The position numbers and the translations under genes were made by a program. Of a DNA stretch of 64,000 nucleotides, positions 32,809 to 40,889 are shown piece by piece. How positions within the stretch are numbered: the first letter of the stretch is position 1; each line of letters opens with the position of its first letter. The stretch covers positions 434,001-498,000 of the forward strand of contig NZ_SNQG01000004.1 in NCBI RefSeq assembly GCF_004378255.1, written 5' to 3'. Source of the stretch: Mucilaginibacter phyllosphaerae (GTDB taxonomy: Bacteria; Bacteroidota; Bacteroidia; Sphingobacteriales; Sphingobacteriaceae). Under the pieces are notes generated by a model, which was given only the letters and a program-made list of their open reading frames with translations, did no database searches and was not told the origin of the DNA.

Positions 32809-34322
32809 TAGAAAGGTAGGTGAGTTAAAAATTTAAAAATACTGCGGATGCTAATAAGGATCACAATAACCGCAACCGAGAGCATGATGGCTTTTGCCGA
32901 GATCTTATTAGAGATCCGTGCGGCAACCGGCGATGCCAGCGCGCTGCCGATAACCAAGCCGGCTACCGCATCCCAATGCCCGCTGTTAAGCATGGTAATA
33001 AATGTAAGCGACCCCATCAGCGCGATAAAAAACCTGGATAGTTTTACCGTGCCTAAGGAAAAGCGGGGGTGACGGCCGCCTGCTATTAAGGTAGACAGTA
33101 CAATAGAACCCCAGCCGCCGCCGCCAACGGCATCAATAAAACCGCCGCCTAAACCCAATAACGATATGCGTTTTATTTTTGGCGTGGTACGCTTCTTTTT
33201 AATATTCAGCGCTTTTGTGAAAATAACCGTACCCAATATTAAGGTGTAAACCGATACTACCGGTTTGGTATATTGTGCATAATGCTCTAACGAGGAGAGT
33301 AAATAGGCGCCTGTAACTGCGCCAATGATGCCGGGCAGCAGTAATAACTTAAATAGTTTCCAGTTTACGTTGCCCATGCGGTAATGCATCCAGCCGGCAA
33401 TTCCGTTGCTCATGATCTCGGACAAATGCACACCCATACTTGCCGAAGCAGGAGGAATGCCCATAGATAAGGAGAATGTGGTTGAGGTTACCCCGTATGA
33501 CATGCCTATGGCGCCATCTATCAGCGCAAAAACAAAACCTGCCCCCAAAAAGTAATAAAACATGGGGGAGATGTTCTCTACATAGTTTTTAAAGGATGGG
33601 TCTTTGGTCCAAAGTACAGCGATGGTAAGGCCCAGGAAAACCACAAAAGTTGCCCAAACCAATAGTTTGATATTGTTGTTGCTCGGCGCTTTTTTAGGTC
33701 CGAGCAGTATTTCGGTTACGCGGTTCAGTTCTTTTACCTTGTAAGTAAAATCGCCGGATAGGGTGTTACGCACTTCGGCCATTTGCTGCAGGGTTATATC
33801 CAGTTCGCCGGGCAGCGATTGGTTTAACACCTCTTTTAAGCGTTTGGCAATGGTTGGCGATTTACCGTTTGTTGAGATGGCAATCTTTAAGTCGCCCTTT
33901 TGCACGATAGAACCTAAATAGAAATCGCAAAGTGCTGGCTTATCGGCAACGTTGATTAGTAGTTTACGGTCATGTGCCGATTGGCGTACATATTTGTTCA
34001 GCTCGCTGTCATCGGTTGCGGCAATAACAATATCGGCGGCATCCAGATCCGTATCAGCAAAAGGTTTTTGGATGATGTTTACCTGCGGGTATTGGGCAAC
34101 AAGTGTATGCAACTGGGGCAAAAACTCCTTGGCAATAATGGTAACAGCAGCAGCCGGGCTATTGTTAAGCAGGGCCGTAAGCTTTTCTAAGCCAACATTG
34201 CCACCGCCAACCAGCACGGTATGCAGGTTATTCAGCTTTAAAAACACCGGGAACAACTGGTTACCCTGCGCCTCTGCCGGCCGAACGTCTGTTAAATTAT
34301 TATCCTTTGGCAACAACGTCAT
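32808..34322 (-). CDS. Fusion of siroheme synthase (precorrin-2 dehydrogenase) domain and TSUP permease
   Basis: A 504-residue two-part protein. Residues about 20-215 resemble the N-terminal CysG/Met8 domain: a nucleotide fold (TVLVGGGNVGLEKLTALL), NVADKPALCDFYLGSIVQKG, and a short helical part with SLPGELDITLQQM. This would oxidise precorrin-2 to sirohydrochlorin and may insert iron for sulfite reductase. Residues about 238-500 have about eight membrane helices of the TSUP (TauE/SafE) family, with GAIGMSYGV and GGGFIDAVGGGGWG as the paired motifs. TSUP members move sulfite, sulfate or organosulfonates. No other sulfate importer lies in this operon, so the TSUP half may supply it. That role is inference. 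Confidence 0.88.
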   Translation of the reverse strand: MTLLPKDNNLTDVRPAEAQGNQLFPVFLKLNNLHTVLVGGGNVGLEKLTALLNNSPAAAVTIIAKEFLPQLHTLVAQYPQVNIIQKPFADTDLDAADIVIAATDDSELNKYVRQSAHDRKLLINVADKPALCDFYLGSIVQKGDLKIAISTNGKSPTIAKRLKEVLNQSLPGELDITLQQMAEVRNTLSGDFTYKVKELNRVTEILLGPKKAPSNNNIKLLVWATFVVFLGLTIAVLWTKDPSFKNYVENISPMFYYFLGAGFVFALIDGAIGMSYGVTSTTFSLSMGIPPASASMGVHLSEIMSNGIAGWMHYRMGNVNWKLFKLLLLPGIIGAVTGAYLLSSLEHYAQYTKPVVSVYTLILGTVIFTKALNIKKKRTTPKIKRISLLGLGGGFIDAVGGGGWGSIVLSTLIAGGRHPRFSLGTVKLSRFFIALMGSLTFITMLNSGHWDAVAGLVIGSALASPVAARISNKISAKAIMLSVAVIVILISIRSIFKFLTHLPF

Positions 34323-35088
34323 AAACTTCTTTTACCAATTTAAATGTTGGATGTAAGGAAACCACTTCGCCTAATACGATTAAAGCCGGGGAGGTGATGC
34401 CCTGCTCTGCAGCTAAAGCCGTAATGGTATCCGCTACGCCAACAACCACTTTCTCGTTTACAGTAGTGCCGCTTTGTATTACGGCTACAGGTAATTGTCC
34501 TTTGCCTTCATTTTTAAAGATCTCCGCTATTTTAGCCAGTTTGTGGATGCCCATCAGCACCACAATAGTGGCGTTGGTTTTGGCGGCATCGTACAGGTCT
34601 GCAGATATTTTACCATCGGTTGTGGTGCCGGTTATCACCCAAAAGCTTTCGCTTAAACCACGGTGCGTAACCGGGATGCCTTGCAAGCCCGGCACACCTA
34701 TAGAACTGGATATACCCGGTACTACCTGTGTAGGAATGTTAAATTCGGCAGCAAAATCCAACTCCTCGTGGCCCCGGCCAAATACAAAGGGGTCGCCGCC
34801 TTTAAGGCGCACCACATGGCCGTAGTTAAGGGCGTAATCAACCATTAAACGGTTAATATTATCCTGCGAAAAAGAATGATCGCCGGAGCGTTTGCCTACA
34901 TAAACCTTTACCGCGTTTACCGGGGCAAATTCTAAAATTTCATCATTCACTAAAGCATCATACAATACCACATCGGCAGTTTGCAGGGCTTTAATGCCTT
35001 TCAGGGTGATGAGTTCTGCATCTCCGGGGCCTGCGCCAACAAGGGTAACACGTGCTTGCTTTATATTATCGGTATGGTTTTGTATCAT
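34300..35088 (-). CDS. cobA: Uroporphyrinogen-III C-methyltransferase
   Basis: A 262-residue SAM-dependent methylase. TLVGAGPGDAELITLKG at about 15-31 and VVRLKGGDPFVFGRGHEEL at about 92-110 are the standard signatures, and GIPVTHRGLS lies near 136-145. It makes precorrin-2, which the next gene product oxidises to build siroheme for the sulfite reductase. It overlaps the sulfite reductase gene by 4 bases and the downstream fusion gene by 23 bases. Confidence 0.95.
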   Translation of the reverse strand: MIQNHTDNIKQARVTLVGAGPGDAELITLKGIKALQTADVVLYDALVNDEILEFAPVNAVKVYVGKRSGDHSFSQDNINRLMVDYALNYGHVVRLKGGDPFVFGRGHEELDFAAEFNIPTQVVPGISSSIGVPGLQGIPVTHRGLSESFWVITGTTTDGKISADLYDAAKTNATIVVLMGIHKLAKIAEIFKNEGKGQLPVAVIQSGTTVNEKVVVGVADTITALAAEQGITSPALIVLGEVVSLHPTFKLVKEVYDVVAKG

Positions 35089-37178
35089 GATTGCAACACT
35101 GCCTCTCTCTTTGCTTTTACAGCCTCTAAAAAATCTGTAGCCTGTTGCTTGTAGGCAGTGGCAAATTCTTCAGAAGGCTCATTTTTATTTATCTGTAGTG
35201 CCAGATCGTTAAAGGTGCCGTCAAGCGCCAGTTCGGCGGTTGCTACATAGTTGTTATCAAATTCTTTAATTACGCCGGTTTGGGTGCTGCTGTTTACGCC
35301 TTTATCAAGTAACAGGGCTTTTGCCGCGCTGATCATGGTGTTGTAGGAATGGTATATCGCATCTGCCCATAAACCTTTGGCATAAGCGCCATTTGCCCAG
35401 CCCAGCTTTTCTTCACTTTCGAATAACAGGGTGGCAACCAGATCTATAATTACACCGGCACACTCGCCCACACCAATGGCAGATACGTAGGTTTCCTGGT
35501 GGCCCCAGTCTACAAACTCATCTTCGGTTAAGGTGGTCAGATCGGCCAGGGGTTTTAGCAGGCGGTAGAAATAATCCTTGCCCTGCCTGTCGTAATAGGC
35601 ATGGAAGGTCTCATTTTCACCCGAAAAAGCTTTATAATCGTCCAAAATCGCCCGCAGAACGTCCGTGGCACGTTTGGATGGTACTTTAATTACGCGTTCT
35701 GCGGCGCGGCCTTCGCCGTTACCTACCGTGCCGCCACCCAGCATCACCTGTACCGATGGCAGCACTTTTGCACCCGCTTTTAATGAGCTGCCGTGAAACC
35801 CGATATGCGCCAAACCGTGCTGGCCGCAACTGTTCATACAACCACTTATTTTGATCTTGATCTCGCGGTTGTAAATAAAATCTTCATATTCGTTATAGAT
35901 CACATCTTCCAGCACCTTAGCCATGGTCATGCTGTTGCTGATGCCCAGGTTACAGGTATCGGTACCGGGGCAGGTAGTTACATCGGCCAGGCTATCAAAA
36001 CCCGGCGCTGCCATATCTAAATTGTGCAGGCCGGCATATAAGGCAGGCAAAGCGTCTTTACGTACATATTTTAACAGCAGCCCTTGATTTTGGGTGATGC
36101 GGATCTCATCGCCCACGTAAGGTTTGATGGCTGCAACCAGTTTGCGTGCGGTGGCTGTTGGTATATCACCCACAGGCACTTTTATATATACACCGTAAAA
36201 ACCTTGCTGTTTTTGCTCAAAAACGTTGGTTGCCAGCCATTGCTCGTAACGGAGCGGGTTGGCTATTTCTGTATCGCTATAAGTAATATCTTCCGGTAAT
36301 TCTGGTTGCGGAACGGTATCACGGTTTATTTTGTAAGTTTTAACTTTTAAGGCAGTGCGTTCTTCATTGGCCAGGCGCAATACCTCATCTAAACCTATCT
36401 TTTGGATCAGGTATTTTAATCGAGCCTTGTTACGGTTGTTGCGCTCGCCGTGGCGGTCAAACACGCGGATGATGGCTTCTATATAGGGTATCAGCTGATC
36501 TTCCGGCAGGAAATCTTCTACCGGGCTTGCCAGCAGGGGTTGTGCGCCTAAGCCGCCACCCAGCAGTATTTTAAATCCTCGTTCGCCGGTTTCATTAATT
36601 TTGGGTATTGCACCAATATCATGGATATAAGAGAACGCCGTGTCTGCATCACTTGAGGAGAATGCGATCTTAAACTTACGGCCCATTTCCTGGCAGATGG
36701 GGTTGCGCAGAAAATATTCGAACGTAGCCTGTGCATAGGGCGATACATCAAATGGTTCCAGCGGATCTATCCCTGAGGTAGGCGAGGAGGTTACATTCCT
36801 GACCGTGTTACCGCATGCTTCGCGCAGGGTAATATCATCCTGCTCCAGTTCGGCCCATAGCTGTGGTGTGCGGTCGAGGCTTACATAGTGGATCTGGATA
36901 TCCTGGCGGGTGGTTAAGTGCAGGTTACCGCTGCCATACTCGTCGGCAATGTCGGCAATTTTTAACAGCTGCTTAAAGGTTACTTTACCGAATGGCAGTT
37001 TAATCCGCACCATTTGTACGCCCGGCTGCCTTTGGCCATATACGCCACGCGCCAGGCGCAGGCTGCGGAATTTTTCGTCGTGGATCTTCCCCTCACGAAA
37101 CGCACGGATCTTCTTTTCCAGATCAATGATGTCCTGTTCAACTATAGGGTTCTCCAGCTCTGTTCTGAAGCTTTGCAT
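35085..37178 (-). CDS. Assimilatory sulfite reductase-like haemoprotein with C-terminal helical extension
   Basis: A 697-residue siroheme and [4Fe-4S] enzyme of the nitrite/sulfite reductase family. Cys403/Cys409 (CPGTDTC) and Cys447/Cys451 (CMNSC) form the cluster motif C-x5-C...C-x3-C. The two repeat halves are at about 45-280 and 320-560. Neighbours (cobA, cysG-like, cysH, cysD, cysN) point to sulfite rather than nitrite. A helical tail of about 130 residues (about 568-697) is added beyond the usual end and resembles HEPN-type bundles (ADAIYHSYNTMISAAKALLL). It is the first gene of the operon and lies behind the leader peptide and terminator at 37205-37333. Confidence 0.9.
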   Translation of the reverse strand: MQSFRTELENPIVEQDIIDLEKKIRAFREGKIHDEKFRSLRLARGVYGQRQPGVQMVRIKLPFGKVTFKQLLKIADIADEYGSGNLHLTTRQDIQIHYVSLDRTPQLWAELEQDDITLREACGNTVRNVTSSPTSGIDPLEPFDVSPYAQATFEYFLRNPICQEMGRKFKIAFSSSDADTAFSYIHDIGAIPKINETGERGFKILLGGGLGAQPLLASPVEDFLPEDQLIPYIEAIIRVFDRHGERNNRNKARLKYLIQKIGLDEVLRLANEERTALKVKTYKINRDTVPQPELPEDITYSDTEIANPLRYEQWLATNVFEQKQQGFYGVYIKVPVGDIPTATARKLVAAIKPYVGDEIRITQNQGLLLKYVRKDALPALYAGLHNLDMAAPGFDSLADVTTCPGTDTCNLGISNSMTMAKVLEDVIYNEYEDFIYNREIKIKISGCMNSCGQHGLAHIGFHGSSLKAGAKVLPSVQVMLGGGTVGNGEGRAAERVIKVPSKRATDVLRAILDDYKAFSGENETFHAYYDRQGKDYFYRLLKPLADLTTLTEDEFVDWGHQETYVSAIGVGECAGVIIDLVATLLFESEEKLGWANGAYAKGLWADAIYHSYNTMISAAKALLLDKGVNSSTQTGVIKEFDNNYVATAELALDGTFNDLALQINKNEPSEEFATAYKQQATDFLEAVKAKREAVLQS

Positions 37179-37204
37179 ATCGGTACGTTATTTAGTCTTA
37201 TCTC

Positions 37205-37238
37205 AAAAAAAAGCCTCTTCTGCTGCGGCTGAAGAGGC
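37205..37238 (-). terminator. Terminator in the leader of the sulfate assimilation operon
   Basis: On the minus strand GCCTCTTC and GAAGAGGC form a perfect 8-bp stem with a 10-base loop, followed by eight T's. It lies between the leader peptide and the sulfite reductase start (27 bases downstream), a position that only makes sense as a regulated terminator. Confidence 0.9.
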
Positions 37239-37258
37239 GAATATCATTTATTACACAT

Positions 37259-37333
37259 TTACAGCCATGATCTATCTGTACGCATACAGCAGTTAATCAG
37301 GTTGTTATGATATGTAAAGCCTATTTGTTCCAT
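37259..37333 (-). CDS. Cys-Cys-Met leader peptide upstream of the sulfate assimilation operon
   Basis: A 24-codon frame: MEQIGFTYHN, then NLINCCMRTDRSWL and TAA. Two cysteine codons and a methionine in a row are highly unusual in such a short peptide and fit a product-sensing leader for cysteine/methionine synthesis. A small hairpin (CTGTA-TGCG-TACAG) covers the end of the Cys codons. A second possible pairing of TACAG with CTGTA further on would be an alternative fold. The frame starts within about 5 bases of the presumed transcription start. It is too short for standard gene finding. Confidence 0.8.
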   Translation of the reverse strand: MEQIGFTYHNNLINCCMRTDRSWL

Positions 37334-37337
37334 TTCT

Positions 37338-37368
37338 ATTCCCCAAATATATATATAGTATAGGGGAT
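37338..37368 (-). promoter_or_regulatory. -7 box within a palindrome ahead of the sulfate assimilation operon
   Basis: TATATTTG (37351-37344, minus strand) matches TAnnTTTG. It lies inside an A/T-rich palindrome bounded by TCCCC (37340-37344) and GGGGA (37363-37367). A repressor bound to this symmetry would cover the promoter. There is no clear -33 TTG, as expected for a regulated promoter. The regulator is unknown. Confidence 0.5.
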
Positions 37369-37525
37369 TAGTAGAATATATTTTAAAAAAGATGGTTTGT
37401 GATGTTGGAATGACGAGGGAATTTTAAATTGGATGGAAGGAAAGAATAAGGGTTTGTGCTTTTATTAACGTTAGTCGGCTCATCGCCTCAGGGGCTACTT
37501 CTTTTGTAAATGAATTTTATTTTTT

Positions 37526-37613
37526 GTCCTGAGCGATAGCGAAGGATCTATTAATGAATTTGCATATAAGTTACTTGGTGGTAAATAGATACTTCACTAT
37601 CGTTCAGAATGAC
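37526..37613. repeat. Dispersed inverted repeat
   Basis: GTCCTGAGCGATAGCGAAGG (and on to ATCTATT) and AATAGATACTTCACTATCGT (and on to TCAGAATGAC) are imperfect inverted copies flanking a 31-base centre. It is of the short interspersed palindrome type seen elsewhere in the window and carries no gene. The rest of 37380-37625 shows nothing recognisable. Confidence 0.6.
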
Positions 37614-37624
37614 AAGGCTTAAAC

Positions 37625-37654
37625 AAAAAAGCACCGCTTTGCAGCAGTGCTTTT
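37625..37654 (-). terminator. Terminator after the arginine decarboxylase gene
   Basis: AAAAGCAC and GTGCTTTT form an 8-bp stem with further pairing in TGCTGC/GCG, followed by T's on the minus strand, 20 bases past the stop codon. Confidence 0.75.
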
Positions 37655-37673
37655 AAGATATGATTAGCACATA

Positions 37674-39068
37674 TTAGGTAGTATAACCCAGTATCTTTAA
37701 TACTTGCTTGCTGTTTTGTTCTTCGCCAAATACCTCAAAATTAAATGTTTCATCGCGGTTGCGGCGGATGATAACATGCTTGGGCGATGGCAGCAGGCAA
37801 TGGTGGATGCCGCCATAACCGCTTAATACTTCCTGATAGGCGCCGGTGTTAAAGAAACCCATGTATTGTACCTTACGGGTTTTAGGCATGTACACACTGT
37901 TCATGTGTGCTTCCTGGTTGTAATAATCCTGGCCATCGCAGGTGATACCGCCTAAATTTACACGCTCGTATTCGCTATCCCAGTTGTTGATGGGTAAAAG
38001 CACATACTTTTGGTTCAATGCCCAAACATCCGGCAGGTTAGTGATAAATGATCCATCCAGCATCAGCCATTTCTCACGATCATTTTGTTGTTTACGGCCC
38101 AACACTTTGTACAGGATGCCCGATGCTTCGGCTACAGTGTATTTACCAAACTCGGTAATAATATCCGGTTCCATCGTATCGTGCTCTGCGCAGATCTCTT
38201 TGATCCGGCTTACGATCTCGTTGATCATGTACTCGTAATCAAAATCAAACACCAGCGAATCTTTGAAAGGCATACCGCCGCCAATATCCAAGGTATCCAG
38301 GGCAGGGTTTATCTTTTTAAACTTGCAGTAAAGGGTTACGTATTTCTCCAGCTCGTTCCAGTAGTATGGTGTATCAGAAATACCCGAGTTGATAAAGAAA
38401 TGCAGCAGCTTTACCTGAAAGTTGGGGTTCTTCTCTATTTTAGTATGATAAAAATCAATAATATCTTCCATACGTACGCCCAAACGCGAGGTATAGAATT
38501 GCGAATCGGGCTGCTCTTCTGCCGCTATACGGATGCCCAGGTTGCATGGGGTATCCATCTCTACCTCATCATCGTACAGGTTAAATTCTTCTTTATTATC
38601 CAGCACGGGGATGATATTGGTAAATCCATCGTGCAGCATATCAATAATATACTGTTTGTACTGGAAGGTTTTAAAGCCGTTGCATATCACGGTAATATCT
38701 TTGCTCACCGCACCCTTTTTCTCTAAGGCTTCTATCATCGGCATATCAAAGGCCGACGATGTCTCCAGGTGGATCTCGTTCTTTAGCGCTTCTTCTACAA
38801 TATGCTTAAAGTGCGAACTTTTGGTGCAATAGCAGTATTTATAAGTGCCACGATAATTGTTTTTGATGATAGCCTGCTGAAAAAGCAGCTTGGCCTGCTG
38901 AATTTTCTTGCTGATGATGGGCAAATAAGTAAAACGCAGGGGCGTGCCATACGTTTCTATCATTTCCATCAAATTAAGGTCGTGGAAGTATAATTCGTCC
39001 TCTATTATCTCGTAACCATCCTGTGGGAAACCAACGCTTAGGTCAAGAAATTCCTGGTAACTCTGCAT
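37674..39068 (-). CDS. Arginine decarboxylase (fold III PLP enzyme)
   Basis: A 464-residue fold type III PLP decarboxylase. The Schiff-base lysine is Lys83 in CYCTKSSHF. DIGGGMPFKDS holds the glycine-rich loop, and TEFGKYTVAEASG the conserved region toward the end. It is shorter than the E. coli SpeA (about 650) and belongs to the compact Bacteroidota version commonly annotated as arginine decarboxylase. It probably makes agmatine for polyamine synthesis. Related diaminopimelate or ornithine decarboxylases are possible alternatives. It is followed upstream by the arginine-degrading genes. Confidence 0.85.
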   Translation of the reverse strand: MQSYQEFLDLSVGFPQDGYEIIEDELYFHDLNLMEMIETYGTPLRFTYLPIISKKIQQAKLLFQQAIIKNNYRGTYKYCYCTKSSHFKHIVEEALKNEIHLETSSAFDMPMIEALEKKGAVSKDITVICNGFKTFQYKQYIIDMLHDGFTNIIPVLDNKEEFNLYDDEVEMDTPCNLGIRIAAEEQPDSQFYTSRLGVRMEDIIDFYHTKIEKNPNFQVKLLHFFINSGISDTPYYWNELEKYVTLYCKFKKINPALDTLDIGGGMPFKDSLVFDFDYEYMINEIVSRIKEICAEHDTMEPDIITEFGKYTVAEASGILYKVLGRKQQNDREKWLMLDGSFITNLPDVWALNQKYVLLPINNWDSEYERVNLGGITCDGQDYYNQEAHMNSVYMPKTRKVQYMGFFNTGAYQEVLSGYGGIHHCLLPSPKHVIIRRNRDETFNFEVFGEEQNSKQVLKILGYTT

Positions 39069-39254
39069 CTATTAAAATTTTGGCAAAAATGTAATTTTTT
39101 AACGGATTTTTTATTAAAATGTTGGGTGTATTTTATAGATGGATTGTAATTTGTTTGGGGCGCTCATTGTATTTGCAGGGTATGTACTGATAAGCCTATC
39201 GGAAGCATCAATCAAGCGTACTTGCATCGTGCCTTGCAATAGCGGTGCTTTCTC

Positions 39255-39368
39255 TACTGGTTCAGGTTAGCATAGCGTAACCCGGACCTGAAAATTCTGT
39301 AAGCTTTCAGCTTACACAAGCAGCATGCTTGCCCGGGTTTTAGGACGAAGTTGAAAACTTCGACCAGT
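39255..39368. repeat. REP palindromes similar to those flanking the RAYT gene
   Basis: TCAGGTTAGCATAGCGTAAC followed by CCGGACCTGA is palindromic. Then come GTAAGCTTTCAGCTTAC at 39299-39315 and CGAAGTTGAAAACTTCG at 39346-39362. The AGCTTTCAGCT core is the same as at 11225, 28 kb away, and a palindrome like the first recurs at 50752-50780. Confidence 0.65.
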
Positions 39369-39380
39369 GAGGTTTCAACA

Positions 39381-39852
39381 TGTCATGGTGAGCCTGTCGA
39401 ACCATTAGCCGCTTTGCTAAGTCTTCGACAAGCTCAGACTGACATGGTGTTTGTGTCCTGGTGAGCCTGTCGAACCATTAGCCGCTTTGCTAAGTCTTCG
39501 ACAAGCTCAGACTGACATGGTGTTTGTGTTATGTGAGCTTGTCGAACCATTGCCGCTTTGTTATTCTTCGACAAGCTCAGACGGACATGGTTTTTGTGTC
39601 CTGGTGAGCCTGTCGAACCATTAGCCGCTTTGCTATTCTTCGACAAGCTCAGACTGACATGGTGTTTGTGTCATGGTGAGCCTGTCGAACCATTAGCCGC
39701 TTTGCTATTCTTCGACAGGCTCAGACTGACATGGTGTTTGTGTTATGTGAGCCTGTCGAACCATTAGCCGCTTTGCTATTCTTCGACAGGCTCAGACGGA
39801 CATGGTATTTGTGTTATGTGAGCTTGTCGAACCATTTGCCACGCGTTATTGT
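39381..39852. repeat. Tandem array of palindromic units, about 73 bp period, six copies plus a part copy
   Basis: Each unit has GGTGAGCCTGTCGAACCATT, a variable GCCGCTTTGCTA centre and then TTCGACAAGCTCAGACTGAC followed by ATGG. The two halves are inverted copies, so each unit is a hairpin. Copies start near 39381, 39455, 39528, 39598, 39672, 39745 and 39815 (incomplete). Spacer sequences are almost the same in each copy, so it is not a CRISPR array. Open frames across it are repeat translations only. The spacer 39069-39254 holds nothing else recognised. Confidence 0.9.
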
Positions 39853-39875
39853 TGTGACAGGCAGATTACTAACCG

Positions 39876-40799
39876 CTAATCTCTGACCCCCAAATGCACC
39901 TCTGCCATCATACACCTGGCGCTGCCACCACCATTGGTTTCGATGGTATTGATATCAGCATAAACCAATTTGCCGTATTTTTCTAAAGCGGTTTTTTGCT
40001 CGGCTGTTAATGATGCAAATGCCGCTTGCGACATTACCACCAAAGTTTCGCCTTTATCATTTCTTACCTCCAGCATATTACCGGCGAAGTGGTTCATCTG
40101 ATCGAAGGTAATAGCAACGATCTCTTTTCCTGCCGATCTGATAGAATTGATAACTGATTCTTTTTCAATACTATTAATTATGCTATCTAAACAGATTACG
40201 GCGAACTTGCTGCCGATGGCCATCAGCACGTTGGTATGGTAAATGGCCTGTCCGTTTTGGTCAAAGGCATCAAAGGTTACTGCTTTATAGCCGGTGTAAT
40301 CACAAAAGGCTTTCAGTACTTCTGCATGGGTACGGGGCGATAGGCAGGCATAGGCAATTTTGTTTTCCCTATCCAACACCATACTGCCGGTGCCCTCTAA
40401 AAACTCATTGTTTGCTTCAAACCTGCTCAGGTCAATTACATGGTTGGCTTTGAATTTTTCTTCCAACTGCCGGATGATATCTTCACGTCGTTCTAACCGG
40501 CGGTTTTGGGCCTGCATCGGGTACAAAAAAATGTCGCCGTTATCATGAAAAGATACCCAGTTATTCGGGAAAATAGAGTCGGGGGTATGCGGCTCTGCCG
40601 TATCACTAATTACGGTAACGTTTACGCCGTTATCGCGCAGTACATTTACAAAGCCGTCAAATTCCTGTACAGCTTTTTGCTGCACGGCCTGCTGGTCGCT
40701 CCCTTGTTTCTGGAAGGCGTTACTCCCTGCCGTTTGCGCGTTAAAGCCAAACGCCACCGGGCGTATCATTAATAGGTTGTTGGTAGATTGTTGGGTCAT
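39876..40799 (-). CDS. ctlX: Citrulline utilization hydrolase CtlX-like amidinotransferase
   Basis: A 307-residue guanidino-group modifying enzyme. PDSIFPNNWVSFH at about 73-85 is the substrate region, HFAGNMLEV lies near 237-245, and the nucleophile is Cys296 in GGGSARCMMAEV near the end. CtlX hydrolyses citrulline to ornithine. Upstream is the arginine deiminase-like gene that makes citrulline, so the two would turn arginine into ornithine. It lies 90 bases after that gene, on the same strand. Confidence 0.85.
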   Translation of the reverse strand: MTQQSTNNLLMIRPVAFGFNAQTAGSNAFQKQGSDQQAVQQKAVQEFDGFVNVLRDNGVNVTVISDTAEPHTPDSIFPNNWVSFHDNGDIFLYPMQAQNRRLERREDIIRQLEEKFKANHVIDLSRFEANNEFLEGTGSMVLDRENKIAYACLSPRTHAEVLKAFCDYTGYKAVTFDAFDQNGQAIYHTNVLMAIGSKFAVICLDSIINSIEKESVINSIRSAGKEIVAITFDQMNHFAGNMLEVRNDKGETLVVMSQAAFASLTAEQKTALEKYGKLVYADINTIETNGGGSARCMMAEVHLGVRD

Positions 40800-40889
40800 T
40801 GTCTGAATCAGAATTTACAGGATTTTAAAATTTACAGGATTGGGTCACTGAATACATTCTCATAATTCATTAATTCTGAAAATTCTGAT

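Noticed and set aside
39381..39852. CRISPR array
   Set aside because: The period is regular, but the spacers between arms are almost the same in every unit, and there are no cas genes nearby.
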